Shown in pieces: positions 26,582 through 37,118 of a DNA stretch of 64,000 nucleotides. Position 1 is the stretch's first letter. Each line of letters opens with the position of its first letter. Made by a program: the position numbers and the translations under genes. The DNA is from Chloroflexota bacterium (GTDB lineage: Bacteria; Chloroflexota; Chloroflexia; Thermomicrobiales; JADLAZ01), in the NCBI GenBank assembly GCA_020849725.1, contig JADLAZ010000060.1:4204-68203 (forward strand), written 5' to 3'. The notes under the pieces are model-generated. The model ran no database searches. It was not told the origin of the DNA and was given only the letters and a program-made list of their open reading frames with translations.

Positions 26582-27757
26582 GTCGGTGGTTGCGTGTGGC
26601 TCGCTGTCGTCCGACAACAGATCACGCGCGGTCGCGCACACCAGATCGACGGTCACCGCGCCCAGGCAATCGGGCTCACACGTCGTGGTGCGGTCGAGCA
26701 TGTGGCACAGCGGGCACTGCCGGCCAGCCCACAGCGCCCGGTGCCGGTCCGCCACACCCCAGGGACCGAACTCGACCGGGTCGGACGGACCGTACAGGCG
26801 CAGCGTGCGCGGCGCGACCGCCGTCGCAATGTGCAGCGCGCCACTGTCGACGCCAAGCACCACATCACAGCAAGCAAAGACAGCGGCCAGCGTGCCCAGG
26901 TCGGTTTTGCCGGCCAGGTCGCACCGCCGCTCAGGCGGAACGGCGGCGGCGATCGGCGCGGTCAGGTCGGCCTCGCCCGGCCCACCGGTCACGATCAGCG
27001 TTGCCCCATCAGCTGCCAGCCGCGCCGCAACGGCGGCCCAGCGGTCGGTCGGCCATTGCTTGATCGAGTTACCCGCGCCCGGGTGAAGTGCGATGCGCCG
27101 GCCGACCACCGGCAGGTCGGCCAGCAACGTCGCGGCGCGCGTCCGATCCGCTGCGTCGAGGCGAAACACGAGCGGCGCGCCGGCCGGGTCGCGTGGCCCG
27201 GCGCGCCCCAGCAGTCGATCAACCAGGCTGAGGTTCCGTTGCGCGGCATGGCCGCCCGGCGCCAGCGCCAGCCCCTCGGTCAGGAACGGTGCGACGTCCG
27301 GCGTGGCGTATCCGACTCGGCGTGGAATGCCCGCCCGGTGCGTCAAGAGGGCGCCCCACCAGTGGTCCGGGCGCAGGATGAGTGCCACATCGAAGCGCCG
27401 GGCGCGCATTGCGCGGGCGGTCTGCCACAGCAGCGTGTACGGTCCGAGGCGTGAGTGGCGGGTCGTCCGGCTCACCCCGGTGAACGGGATGACGATGACC
27501 TCATCGACCGGTGGCAGGTGCCGCGTGATCGCCCGCGCCCACGGGCCGACCGCCAGCGCCAGGTGCGCGGCCGGCAATCCGGCCCGCAGCCGCGCCAGAG
27601 CCGGCGACGCCAGCACGAGATCGCCCAGGTCGTCGGGCCGGATCACTAACACTCGCGATGGCGTCGGCGGTGACGGGCGCGTGACCGGCGTCGGCAACCG
27701 GCCAGCGGCGCGCAGCATCTGGCGGCGCAGCCGCGTCTTGAGCGGCAGGCGCGTCAC
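26579..27757 (-). CDS. glycosyltransferase family 9 protein (heptosyltransferase-like), second copy
   Basis: GT-B glycosyltransferase of 392 residues, family 9, which in Gram-negative cells adds heptose from ADP-heptose to LPS core. N-terminal VLVIRPDDLGDLVLASPAL and C-terminal HPGAGNSIKQWPTDRWAAVAARL, DLAGKTDLGTLAAVFACCDVVLGVDSGALHIATAV and YGPSDPVEFGPW match the family. A Cys cluster, CPLCHML---CEPDCL, near the end is notable. The GTG at 27757 overlaps the stop of the upstream GT9 gene as GTGA; the longer open frame is shadow. The donor and acceptor here are unknown; a surface glycolipid or exopolysaccharide is the likely target. Confidence 0.9.
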   Translation of the reverse strand: MTRLPLKTRLRRQMLRAAGRLPTPVTRPSPPTPSRVLVIRPDDLGDLVLASPALARLRAGLPAAHLALAVGPWARAITRHLPPVDEVIVIPFTGVSRTTRHSRLGPYTLLWQTARAMRARRFDVALILRPDHWWGALLTHRAGIPRRVGYATPDVAPFLTEGLALAPGGHAAQRNLSLVDRLLGRAGPRDPAGAPLVFRLDAADRTRAATLLADLPVVGRRIALHPGAGNSIKQWPTDRWAAVAARLAADGATLIVTGGPGEADLTAPIAAAVPPERRCDLAGKTDLGTLAAVFACCDVVLGVDSGALHIATAVAPRTLRLYGPSDPVEFGPWGVADRHRALWAGRQCPLCHMLDRTTTCEPDCLGAVTVDLVCATARDLLSDDSEPHATTD

Positions 27758-28902
27758 GATGGCCCTCCCGGCCGGGTCACGTTGGTAGCCAGTCCCGGCA
27801 GCAGCTCGACCGCCGCCAGCCAGACATCTTCGACGGTGACGGCTAGGATCGCCGCCTCGTCGGCGTGCCGGTCGCGCAAGTCGAGCGCTGGATCCTGGCG
27901 CGCACCCCGCCAGGCGACGCGCACGCGGTCGCCCGGCGGCGCATAGACACCTGGGTCGGTTGGTCCAAAAATGGCGACGACTGGAGCGCCGGCAGCGGCG
28001 GCCAGGTGCGTCGGGCCGCTGTCGTGGCCGATGTACAGGTCGCACGCTGCCGCCAGCGCGGCGTGCGCGTCGAGGTCCAGACGGCCGGCGAGGTCGGTGG
28101 CGGTGATCCTGGACGGCAGCTCGGCAAGCACCGCGTCAACCACGGCCCGGTCGGCGGCGGCGCCGACAAGGATGGGCGTTGCGCCGGCCGCGGCCAGGCG
28201 GTCGATCAGTGCGGCGAAGCGCGGCGCCGGCCAGCGCTTGGCCAGCAGCGTCATGCCCGAATTGACGCCGCCGCCCGGATGCAGCATCACCCGCAGCCCT
28301 GGCGGCAGCGGCGCCAGCAGCGCGGCGGCACACACGCGAGCGGCGGCTGACGGCTGATACTCCTCGCGGAGATCGGCCACCGGCAGACCAAGGCTGCGAA
28401 CGACACCCGCCGCCAGTTCGGACTCGTGCTGGCCGACGTGTGGCGTCACCCGGTGGGTGAGGCCCAGGCCGCGCCAGCGGCTGTCGAAACCAGCACGCAC
28501 TGGAACCCCGATCAGCAGCGCCAGCAGCGACCATTGCGGCGCCCGGTCGAAGACGAACGCAACATCGTAGTGGTCGCGACGAAGCTGCTGCGCCAGGCGC
28601 AGATACGCCACCACTCCGGCCGGCGCGTCGATCAGCCGACTGAGGCGCGGGTTGTGAGCCAGGCCCGCCGCCGCCGCCGACCCGACAAGGTAGTCGAGCC
28701 GGGCGTCCGGCCAGGCGAGCGCCAGCGCCCGCACAGCGGCCGTCGTCAACAGCACATCGCCCAGACAGCACGGTCGCATCAGCAGCGCCCGACCCACGGA
28801 CGCCGGCAACGGCCGTGGGCGCGCCAACGGGCGCAGTGCCAGACTCAACACGGCGCACAGCGCCGTCAGCAGCGGCTGCTTAAGCCGGCGCAGAGGTCGC
28901 AT
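27754..28902 (-). CDS. glycosyltransferase family 9 protein (heptosyltransferase-like), first copy
   Basis: GT9 glycosyltransferase of 382 residues, paralogous to the next gene. [23 protein letters not shown] near 38-60, [28 protein letters not shown] near 205-232, [36 protein letters not shown] and [11 protein letters not shown] are the family blocks. A hydrophobic N-terminal stretch (about 9-25) may hold it to the membrane. The ATG at 28902 lies inside fabZ with a 23-base overlap and a weak binding site, so translation is probably coupled. Two consecutive GT9 genes suggest addition of two sugars to one acceptor. Confidence 0.9.
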   Translation of the reverse strand: MRPLRRLKQPLLTALCAVLSLALRPLARPRPLPASVGRALLMRPCCLGDVLLTTAAVRALALAWPDARLDYLVGSAAAAGLAHNPRLSRLIDAPAGVVAYLRLAQQLRRDHYDVAFVFDRAPQWSLLALLIGVPVRAGFDSRWRGLGLTHRVTPHVGQHESELAAGVVRSLGLPVADLREEYQPSAAARVCAAALLAPLPPGLRVMLHPGGGVNSGMTLLAKRWPAPRFAALIDRLAAAGATPILVGAAADRAVVDAVLAELPSRITATDLAGRLDLDAHAALAAACDLYIGHDSGPTHLAAAAGAPVVAIFGPTDPGVYAPPGDRVRVAWRGARQDPALDLRDRHADEAAILAVTVEDVWLAAVELLPGLATNVTRPGGPS

Positions 28903-29338
28903 CGCCCATCGCGAACATCAGATCGCCGCGGCAGACGAGTTGGTCGTCGACCGTGGCCGTCGCGGTCGCGGTGCCGAAGCCGCGCCGCAACTTGCCGACC
29001 TCTACCTCCAACCGCAGGCTGTCACCGGGCACGACCTGGCGCTTGAACCGCACACCGTCGATGCCGGCGAAGAAGGCGATCTTACCCCGGTACTCTGGCA
29101 GCCGCAGCACCATGACCGCGCCGACCTGCGCCAACGCCTCGACAATCAGCACGCCCGGCATGACCGGATAGGCTGGAAAGTGCCCGACGAAGAACGGCTC
29201 GTTGATGGTCACCTGCTTGACGCCGACCGCGCGCTCGCCATCCACCAGCTCGATGATCCGGTCGATCAGCAGGAACGGCGGCCGGTGAGGGATGATCGCC
29301 ATGATCTGTTGGGTATCGAGCGTCGTCGGTGCGGTCAT
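28880..29338 (-). CDS. fabZ: 3-hydroxyacyl-[acyl-carrier-protein] dehydratase FabZ
   Basis: Hot-dog-fold dehydratase of 152 residues that removes water from 3-hydroxyacyl-ACP during fatty acid elongation. Catalytic His53 lies in [16 protein letters not shown] and Glu67 in [22 protein letters not shown] near the start and [17 protein letters not shown] near 90-105 are family hallmarks. It is the first gene of a tight minus-strand unit followed by two GT9 genes. Pairing of fabZ with heptosyltransferase-like genes hints at a lipid-linked glycan. The insertion sequence at 29457-30741 lies 119 bases upstream and may have replaced or separated its promoter. Confidence 0.95.
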   Translation of the reverse strand: MTAPTTLDTQQIMAIIPHRPPFLLIDRIIELVDGERAVGVKQVTINEPFFVGHFPAYPVMPGVLIVEALAQVGAVMVLRLPEYRGKIAFFAGIDGVRFKRQVVPGDSLRLEVEVGKLRRGFGTATATATVDDQLVCRGDLMFAMGDATSAPA

Positions 29339-29423
29339 GCGGTGTCCAGTCTCCGCGGTCGAGTTGGCCGGCGCGAGTGCGTACCGTGCCGCGAGCCGTG
29401 GAACTCACCCCATCCTAGCACCG

Positions 29424-29457
29424 GCCGCCGCCCGCAGCCAGGGCCACGGGCGGCGGC
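29424..29457. terminator. G+C-rich hairpin abutting the insertion sequence
   Basis: Perfect arms GCCGCCGCCCG (29424-29434) and CGGGCGGCGGC (29447-29457) with a 12-base loop. The insertion sequence begins at its right arm. Joined to the sequence after the element, the original site reads on into the end of the lipM gene region, so it was probably the lipM terminator. Confidence 0.5.
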
Positions 29458-29458
29458 T
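29450..29458. repeat. left copy of target-site duplication
   Basis: GCGGCGGCT here is repeated exactly at 30741-30749 on the other side of the insertion sequence. Nine bases fits the 8-10 base duplications of ISAs1-family elements. The outer two or three bases overlap the inverted repeats, so the exact cut points are ambiguous. Confidence 0.6.
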
Positions 29459-29476
29459 AGGGCGATTCCAAAGTCG
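29457..29476 (+). repeat. left terminal inverted repeat of the insertion sequence
   Basis: Twenty bases that match the complement of 30722-30741 without mismatch. Forms the transposase-binding end of the element. Confidence 0.92.
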
Positions 29477-29547
29477 CGAAAGCAGCAGTCCATTGGCTAG
29501 ACTCCCAGGTCATGCCTACCACAGCAGTGACCGAAAAGGAGGAGCCA

Positions 29548-30717
29548 ATGGACTGCCGGCAGTATAGCAGCTTGCAGGCTGCCCTCAGTGACGTCCCCGA
29601 CCCGCGCCACGCCCGTGGCCAACGCTATCCCTGGCCGCTGCTGCTGACGTTGGTCGCCGCCGCGCTGGCGGCTGGCCAGCACAGCGTGCGCGCCATCGGC
29701 CAGTGGGTCGGTGAGCACGCTCAAGACCTGATCGCCACCGTCGACCCGCCCCAGGGCCGACTGCCGAGCGCCTCGACCCTGCGACGCGCGGTGCAGACGG
29801 TGGATGTGCGGGCGCTGGAGGACCGCATCGCCACCTTTGTGGCCGGTCTCCCGGTGACCCCGCCCGTCCCCGCCGCACGCCCGCCGACCTGCCGCCGGTG
29901 GGCCGGCTGGGCACTCGACGGCAAGGCGGTGCGCGGCGCCAATCGGCATGGCGCCCGGCTTCACCTCGTCAGCCTGGTCCGCCACGCCGACGCCGTCGTG
30001 CTCGGCCAGGTGGCGGTGGCCGACAAGAGCAACGAGATCACGGCCGCCCCCCAATTGCTGGCCGGCCGGGCCCTCGACGGGGTCGTCATCAGCATGGATG
30101 CGCTGCTGACCCAGCGCGCCTTGGCCACCCAGATCCTGGCCCAGCACGGCCACTACCTGATGGTGGTCAAGGCGAACCAACGGACGCTGTTCACCGACCT
30201 CGACCGGTTCTTCACCGGCGCGCCGCTGATCCCGTGGCCGAGCGACGCCGCCGAGACGGCCACCACGACGGGCAAGGGCCACGGTCGGTTGGAGGAACGG
30301 ACGCTGGAGCGCACCGCCGCGCTGACCGGCTACCTTGACTGGCCAGGGGTGGGGCAGGTGCTGCGGCGGACCTGCCGACGGGTCATCCTCGCCACCGGTG
30401 AGGTCCAGGAAGAGACGCAGTATGGCGTGACCAGCCTGCCGGTCGAGGCCGCCGCCGCCGCCGAGGTGGAGGCATTGTGGCGCGGGCACTGGACAATTGA
30501 GAACCGGGTGCATTATCCACGGGATGTGACGCTGGGCGAGGATGCCGGGCAGCAGCGGGTCGGCAGCACGCCGCAGGCGCTGGCGGCGCTGCGCAACGGC
30601 CTGTTGAGCCTGTGGCGGGCGCTGGGCTGGGCCAGCATCGCCGACGCCGTCCGCCATTACCAAGCCTCCGCCCAGCGGGCCGTCCGCTTGCTTGCGCTCA
30701 TCCCAGCACTCCCCTGA
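29548..30717 (+). CDS. ISAs1-family transposase (DDE)
   Basis: Transposase of 389 residues, IS4-superfamily DDE type, cutting and joining the element ends. N-terminal SLQAALSDVPDPRHARGQRYPW and ALAAGQHSVRAIGQWVGEH are the ISAs1 helper region. The catalytic acids are Asp in ALDGKAVRGA, Asp in VISMDALLTQ followed by VKANQ, and Glu in HWTIENRVHYPRDVTLGED, where most relatives have HWVLDV. The ATG at 29548 has GGAGGAG upstream; an ATG at 29512 adds 12 residues. The reading frame is complete from start to stop, so the enzyme is likely active. Confidence 0.95.
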   Translation: MDCRQYSSLQAALSDVPDPRHARGQRYPWPLLLTLVAAALAAGQHSVRAIGQWVGEHAQDLIATVDPPQGRLPSASTLRRAVQTVDVRALEDRIATFVAGLPVTPPVPAARPPTCRRWAGWALDGKAVRGANRHGARLHLVSLVRHADAVVLGQVAVADKSNEITAAPQLLAGRALDGVVISMDALLTQRALATQILAQHGHYLMVVKANQRTLFTDLDRFFTGAPLIPWPSDAAETATTTGKGHGRLEERTLERTAALTGYLDWPGVGQVLRRTCRRVILATGEVQEETQYGVTSLPVEAAAAAEVEALWRGHWTIENRVHYPRDVTLGEDAGQQRVGSTPQALAALRNGLLSLWRALGWASIADAVRHYQASAQRAVRLLALIPALP

Positions 30718-30721
30718 TGAA

Positions 30722-30741
30722 CGACTTTGGAATCGCCCTAG
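30722..30741 (-). repeat. right terminal inverted repeat of the insertion sequence
   Basis: Exact complement of 29457-29476. It starts five bases after the transposase stop codon. Confidence 0.92.
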
Positions 30742-30749
30742 CGGCGGCT
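30741..30749. repeat. right copy of target-site duplication
   Basis: GCGGCGGCT, identical to 29450-29458. Marks the right junction of the insertion sequence, ten bases before the stop codon of the lipM gene. Confidence 0.6.
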
Positions 30750-30758
30750 GCCGCGGTG

Positions 30759-31613
30759 TCAGCGCCGCGCCGTCCAGGCGGCAGAAGTGTAGCGCTCGCG
30801 CCACAGCCGGTCGGCGCCAGCCGTCTCGTCACTGGTCAGCCCATCCGGTTGCAGGTACACACCCAGCGCGGCGGCGAAGGCTGCGCCGACCGCCTCAGCA
30901 GCGGCGGCCGGCGCCAGCGAGTGGCCCACAACGTCCGCCACCGAGCCAGCCGTGCGTGCCAGGTGATCGGCCAGCCGCGCCGGGTCGGCGTGCCGCAGCA
31001 GCGTCTCCAGGCCGGTGCGCGCCGGCGCCAGGCGCAGGCTGCCGTGCTGCAGCACGATCGCGCCGCGCCGCACTTGGGCGCTTCCGACGAGCTTGCGACC
31101 CTGCCAGACGACCTCGTGGCGGGTGGCGGCGGCGAAGCAGGCGCCACTGCGCCGCGACGCCACATCACCGTCCAGAGTGCCCGCTGCCGTCTCCGCCGGC
31201 ACGCCCAGCGACCATACCGCCGCCAGCAGCCCCGTCGCAAGCGCCCGGTAGGTCTCCCCGATCGTGCCACCGACCAGCGGATCGTCCGCACCGGCGATGA
31301 CGGCGTAGGTCAACTCCTGGTCATGCAGGACAGCCCGGCCGCCGGTCAGCCGGCGCACAACATCAATACCGGACCGCGCACAGGCGGCCAGGTCGATGTC
31401 GGCGCTCGGCTGGGCGTAGCCGAGCGACAGGCACACCGGCGCCCACGACGATAGTCGCAGGATCGGCCGGTCACGGTCGGGCACGAAGCCAGTCAGCAGC
31501 GCCTCGTCGACGGCCATTTGCCAGGCGCCCGGCCGGTCGAAGTGGCGCAGCAGGCGCCACGCCGGGCGGGCGCCGGCAGCCGTCGCCATGGAGGCCAAAT
31601 GATCGGCGTCCAC
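30759..31613 (-). CDS. lipM: octanoyltransferase LipM-like (lipoate-protein ligase A family)
   Basis: Protein of 284 residues of the BPL/LplA superfamily, most like LipM, which moves octanoate from ACP to GcvH or other lipoyl domains. Visible are RRLTGGRAVLHD near 87-98, the catalytic Cys159 in ACFAAATRHEVVWQGRKLVGSAQVRR with Lys174, and VLQHGSL; the cysteine argues for LipM rather than LplA. The start is uncertain: a GTG at 31613 lies 13 bases after the sdhB stop with a weak site, and an ATG at 31589 has none. It is the fourth gene of the sdhC-sdhA-sdhB unit, tying lipoylation of 2-oxoacid dehydrogenases to the TCA cycle. Confidence 0.88.
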   Translation of the reverse strand: MDADHLASMATAAGARPAWRLLRHFDRPGAWQMAVDEALLTGFVPDRDRPILRLSSWAPVCLSLGYAQPSADIDLAACARSGIDVVRRLTGGRAVLHDQELTYAVIAGADDPLVGGTIGETYRALATGLLAAVWSLGVPAETAAGTLDGDVASRRSGACFAAATRHEVVWQGRKLVGSAQVRRGAIVLQHGSLRLAPARTGLETLLRHADPARLADHLARTAGSVADVVGHSLAPAAAAEAVGAAFAAALGVYLQPDGLTSDETAGADRLWRERYTSAAWTARR

Positions 31614-31625
31614 GCGAAGGCGTGC

Positions 31626-32378
31626 CTAGACCCGGGCGCCGCGCAGCGACGCGGCCAGCAGATCTCGGTTCAGCGCGGAGATCATATCCAGCGGAACCTC
31701 TTTCGGGCAGACTGCTGCGCACTCGCCATGGTTGGTGCAGGCGCCGAAACCCTCACCCTCCATGCGCCGCACCATGCGCGCGACGCGCGCCTGTCGCTCC
31801 GGCTGACCTTGCGGCAGTTGGCTCAGATGGACGACCTTGGCGGCCGTGAAGAGCATCGCTGACGCATTCGGACAGGCGGCCACACAGGCGCCACAGCCAA
31901 TGCAAGCGGCGCCATCCATCGCCCGCTCGGCCTGGCCCTTGGGCACCGGCAGCGTGTTGGCGTCCGGCGTGCCGCCGGTGTTGACGGAGATGAAACCACC
32001 GGCCTGAATGATCCGGTCGAAGGCGGTGCGGTCGACAACCAGGTCTTTGATCACCGGGAATGCCCTGGCCCGCCACGGCTCGATCGTGACCGTCGCGCCA
32101 TCCTGGAAATGGCGCATGTGCAACTGGCAGGTCGTCGTCGCCCGCTCTGGGCCATGCGCGACACCGTCTATCATCAGACTGCACGTGCCACAGATGCCCT
32201 CGCGGCAATCGTGGTCGAACGCCACCGGCTCCTCACCACGCTGGATGAGTTGCTGGTTGAGTACATCCAACATCTCCAGAAAGGACATGTGCTCGCTGAC
32301 CTGATCGTGCTGGTAGGTCACGAACCGGCCGGCGGCGGTGGCGCTCTCCTGCCGCCAGATCTTGAGCGTCAGACGCAT
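31626..32378 (-). CDS. sdhB: succinate dehydrogenase/fumarate reductase iron-sulfur subunit
   Basis: Electron-transfer subunit of 250 residues linking the flavoprotein to the membrane quinone site. Cys58, 63, 66 and 84 bind the [2Fe-2S] cluster ([14 protein letters not shown]); Cys159, 162, 165 with 224 bind [4Fe-4S]; Cys169, 214 and 220 bind [3Fe-4S], seen as [12 protein letters not shown] and [16 protein letters not shown]. The sequence is of the type B form found with a single five-helix cytochrome b and usually menaquinone. It follows sdhA with a 33-base gap. Confidence 0.95.
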   Translation of the reverse strand: MRLTLKIWRQESATAAGRFVTYQHDQVSEHMSFLEMLDVLNQQLIQRGEEPVAFDHDCREGICGTCSLMIDGVAHGPERATTTCQLHMRHFQDGATVTIEPWRARAFPVIKDLVVDRTAFDRIIQAGGFISVNTGGTPDANTLPVPKGQAERAMDGAACIGCGACVAACPNASAMLFTAAKVVHLSQLPQGQPERQARVARMVRRMEGEGFGACTNHGECAAVCPKEVPLDMISALNRDLLAASLRGARV

Positions 32379-32411
32379 CGGTGCGAACTCCCGGCCGAGC
32401 CTCGGCCACGC

Positions 32412-34397
<1,986 letters not shown>

Positions 34398-34412
34398 GGC
34401 TTTCCCCCCTGC

Positions 34413-35093
34413 CTACCGGACCAGCCCGAACAGCACTGCCAGCGGCACCACACTGAAGCCGCCGGCGATGGCGATGGCCGATACCGTCGCCAGCCCGCGC
34501 CAGGCGCCGTTGTTCTCGCGCGTGCGCAGCCCGAGTGTCTGCGCCACGCTCCAGATACCATGGTTGAGATGCAGCCCGAGCGCGATCATGGCGATCAGAT
34601 AGATCACCGTGGCCAGCGGGTTGGCGAAGGCGAGCATGACATTGGAATAGGCAAACTCATGGCCCCGGTGCCCGGCCAACAGCGTGCCCGTCGTCAGATG
34701 CAGGAGGTGATAGACTAGGAACAGGCCAATGATAACCCCGCCCCAGCGCATCGTGCGGCTGGCGTAGGTCGAGGCGATGTTGCGCCGACGCGCGTAGCCG
34801 GCTGGCCGCGCTACCAGGTCCTGCCGTGACACCTGATAGGCGGCAACCATGTGCAGCACGACGCTGGCCAGCAACACGACCCGGATGATCCAGAGCAAGA
34901 CCTCGTGATCGAGGAGCGGATAGCCGACTTCGCGCAGCCAGATGGCATAGTCGTTGAAGTGCTTGGCGCCGGTGAAGACTTTGAGGTTGCCAAGCATGTG
35001 GGCGATGACGTACAAGTAGAGAATGATGCCCGTCACCGCCATGATGACTTTCTTGCCGATGGATGTCTGGTAGAGCGTCAGCGCCCCGATCAC
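34413..35093 (-). CDS. sdhC: succinate dehydrogenase cytochrome b subunit
   Basis: Membrane anchor of 226 residues with five hydrophobic helices (about 13-33, 66-88, 115-137, 152-175, 198-223). Histidines placed inside or at the ends of helices, as in YVIAHMLGNL, VVLHMVAAYQ, LVYHLLHL and LGLHLNHGIW, fit the di-heme ligands of the Bacteroides/Wolinella type. It replaces separate SdhC and SdhD. The GTG at 35093 follows AGGAAGGG. First gene of sdhC-sdhA-sdhB-lipM. Confidence 0.93.
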   Translation of the reverse strand: MIGALTLYQTSIGKKVIMAVTGIILYLYVIAHMLGNLKVFTGAKHFNDYAIWLREVGYPLLDHEVLLWIIRVVLLASVVLHMVAAYQVSRQDLVARPAGYARRRNIASTYASRTMRWGGVIIGLFLVYHLLHLTTGTLLAGHRGHEFAYSNVMLAFANPLATVIYLIAMIALGLHLNHGIWSVAQTLGLRTRENNGAWRGLATVSAIAIAGGFSVVPLAVLFGLVR

Positions 35094-35278
35094 GTCTTAC
35101 CCTTCCTGCACCCGCGACCGCCATTCCTGCTGGCGATTATAGCCCAAGTCTTTGTCGATCACCGATCAGCGCACCGCCCGAATCGGCCACTGGTCGCGCG
35201 CCACAACACGCGCCACAACGCTGCCGTATCATTGGCGCCGGCTGCTGGGCGATCGAACCGCGTCGAACCGAGGGCACC

Positions 35279-36019
35279 ATGTCCGTGGGCGAGGGCCTGC
35301 GCACCATGCCGCGCCGGCGGGCCTTTCTGGGGATGGCCGGTCTGACGGTGGCCGTTGTCGGCGGCCGGCTGGCGACGCTGCCGCGCGCCGTGCACCTGAC
35401 CGAGGCTGAGTTGGAAGCCTACTACGCCCGCCAGGTCGTCACGCCGCACGGCGGCACGCCGCTGGACGATCGCGGCGTCTGGCGCTATCGCTTCACCGGC
35501 TTCCTACCCGATCTGCGAATCAACTCTGTCGAGGGCGAGCAGCGCGTGGACTATGCCGCCTATCGGCTCACGGTCGGTGGGCTGGTGCGGCGACCGCTCA
35601 ATCTCACCATCGAGGAACTGCTGGGGCTACCAGCCGAGACCCAGTTCAACGACTTCTATTGCGTCGACGGCTGGGCGGTGCAGGGCCTCGAGTGGCGCGG
35701 CATTCGGGTGCGCACCCTCCTCGACCGAGTCGATCCGAGCCGGGAGGCAACGCACCTGGGCTTGCGCTCGCACGGCGGCGTCTACAGCGAGAGCCTGCCG
35801 CTCGATGTGGCGCTGCGCGACGACGTGCTGCTGGCGACCGACCTGCGCGGCGAGCGGCTGCCAGCCCGCCACGGCGCGCCCCTGCGCCTGGTCGTGCCGC
35901 CGATGTACGGCTACAAGTCGATCAAGTGGGTCGTGTCCATCGACCTACTGCCCAAGATCCACCTGGGCTACTGGGAGCGCCGCGGCTATCACCCAGAGGC
36001 CTGGCTGCCATTCCGTTAG
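35279..36019 (+). CDS. Tat-exported molybdopterin-dependent oxidoreductase (sulfite oxidase/MsrP fold)
   Basis: Protein of 246 residues with one SUOX-fold molybdopterin domain. The N-terminus has a twin-arginine signal, PRRRAFLGMAG at 11-21 followed by a hydrophobic stretch, so it is exported folded. Cys128 in FYCVDGWAVQGLEWRGIRV is the molybdenum ligand; SHGGVYSESLPLDVAL and RHGAPLRLVVPPMYGYKSIKWV are the cofactor-binding blocks. Size resembles MsrP (YedY), but no MsrQ-like heme partner is adjacent. The ATG at 35279 has GAGGG upstream. Its stop overlaps the convergent DUF1786 gene by four bases. Confidence 0.9.
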   Translation: MSVGEGLRTMPRRRAFLGMAGLTVAVVGGRLATLPRAVHLTEAELEAYYARQVVTPHGGTPLDDRGVWRYRFTGFLPDLRINSVEGEQRVDYAAYRLTVGGLVRRPLNLTIEELLGLPAETQFNDFYCVDGWAVQGLEWRGIRVRTLLDRVDPSREATHLGLRSHGGVYSESLPLDVALRDDVLLATDLRGERLPARHGAPLRLVVPPMYGYKSIKWVVSIDLLPKIHLGYWERRGYHPEAWLPFR

Positions 36020-37086
36020 ACTGCCCTCAGCGTGAGGCCGAGATGCGGCGCGGCCGCGCGCAGGAGGCCGAAGCAGCCGGCCAGCATCATGTCGCCGTGC
36101 GGCGTCGCGAAGTAGGGGTGCAGCGCGGAGCCAGCCAGCAGCCCACGGCGCGGGCCAGTCACGCACAGCGCCGACGCTGGTTGCGGCGTCGGCCGCACGA
36201 CGATCGCCCCGTGGCCGCTGTCGGCGTAGACTTCGGCGTTCGAGATCGTCCCATCGGCAAGCTGGCGCAGGTAGCGCTCCAATTCATCGACCGTCAACTC
36301 GCCGGTGTGGTGCTCGAACAGCCCGGCCACCTCGCCATCGATCAGGTGGAAGGACAGGCAATGGAAGTTCCCGATGTTGGCGACGATCACCTGGGAGTTA
36401 CCGGCGACCACCGGGTCTTCGAGGGCGCCGACGATGGCGGCAGCGGCAGTATCCATCAGGTAGAGCGGCTGATCGCCGGGAAAGCTGTCGGCCACCGCCT
36501 GAAAGCGCGTGAAGCGCTCGGGGATGGACACGCGAGCATGCAGGAAGCCGGTCAGGTCGGCGGCGCGGCGCACATGCTGGCGCAGATAGTCGAACCGGAA
36601 CACTCGGTCGCTGACACCCGGCGGCGCGTTGCCATGGTCGAATACGGCGACACAGACGGCGTCCGGTTCGTCCTCAACGCCAAACGCGCGCAGCGTCTGC
36701 CAGATCAGATCGTACTGCAAGTCGCGGGCGACCACGCGGCAAACATCGCGGAGCTGCGCCGCCTCTGCCTCGTCCACCAGCGTGACCCCCATGCGCCGCA
36801 CGCCGTCTAGATCGTCGTCGAAGGTGCGGGCCGCGGCCGGGGTGGCGTAGAAGCGCAGGCCGGCGGCGATGTGATCGCTGGCGGCCCAGGCGCACGGCCC
36901 CCCGCCCATCATCACGCCCGCAAACACCACTGGCTGGCGCTGCGCGGTCGCCCGTCTGATCGCGGCTGCGGTAGTCACCGTTGGCGCCGGCATGACCAGC
37001 TTGCAGGCGTTCTCGATCGGCTGAGTTGTGTCGTAGAGGAGGATGTCCTGGGTGCCGGTGCCGACATCCACGGCCAGCACGCGCAT
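36016..37086 (-). CDS. DUF1786 family protein
   Basis: Protein of 356 residues matching DUF1786, often mislabelled as pyruvate formate-lyase activating. The N-terminus MRVLAVDVGTGTQDILLYD looks like the first phosphate-binding strand pair of an ASKHA (actin/hexokinase) fold; VVFAGVMMGGGP, VFDHGNAPPGVSDR, MDTAAAAIVGAL and VIVANIGNFHCLSFHL are further conserved blocks. No radical-SAM cysteine motif is present. Function is unknown; a sugar or cofactor kinase-like role is possible. The ATG at 37086 has GGGGG seven bases before it. It follows a small gene and the phosphomannomutase gene on the same strand. Confidence 0.85.
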   Translation of the reverse strand: MRVLAVDVGTGTQDILLYDTTQPIENACKLVMPAPTVTTAAAIRRATAQRQPVVFAGVMMGGGPCAWAASDHIAAGLRFYATPAAARTFDDDLDGVRRMGVTLVDEAEAAQLRDVCRVVARDLQYDLIWQTLRAFGVEDEPDAVCVAVFDHGNAPPGVSDRVFRFDYLRQHVRRAADLTGFLHARVSIPERFTRFQAVADSFPGDQPLYLMDTAAAAIVGALEDPVVAGNSQVIVANIGNFHCLSFHLIDGEVAGLFEHHTGELTVDELERYLRQLADGTISNAEVYADSGHGAIVVRPTPQPASALCVTGPRRGLLAGSALHPYFATPHGDMMLAGCFGLLRAAAPHLGLTLRAV

Positions 37087-37118
37087 GCTTTGCCCCCTGG
37101 TCGCGCCGGCTGCCGGCA

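Larger units (their letters stand above)
29457..30741 (+). mobile_element. intact ISAs1-family insertion sequence (about 1.28 kb)
   Basis: Element bounded by perfect 20-base inverted repeats, CTAGGGCGATTCCAAAGTCG at 29457-29476 and its complement at 30722-30741, and flanked by a nine-base direct repeat GCGGCGGCT. It carries one full-length transposase gene without frameshift. It is inserted in the gap between fabZ and lipM and breaks no gene. Intact ends, open reading frame and preserved duplication point to recent or still possible movement. Confidence 0.92.

Noticed and set aside
27758..28045. Long N-terminal extension of the second GT9 protein
   Set aside because: It is the first GT9 gene read out of frame; the GT-B fold starts after the GTG at 27757.
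29497..30804. A 435-codon minus-strand frame over the insertion sequence
   Set aside because: Antisense to the transposase and running through both element ends; it has no protein features.
36016..37086. Annotation of the DUF1786 protein as a pyruvate formate-lyase activating enzyme
   Set aside because: No CxxxCxxC radical-SAM motif is present and the N-terminus looks ASKHA-like.
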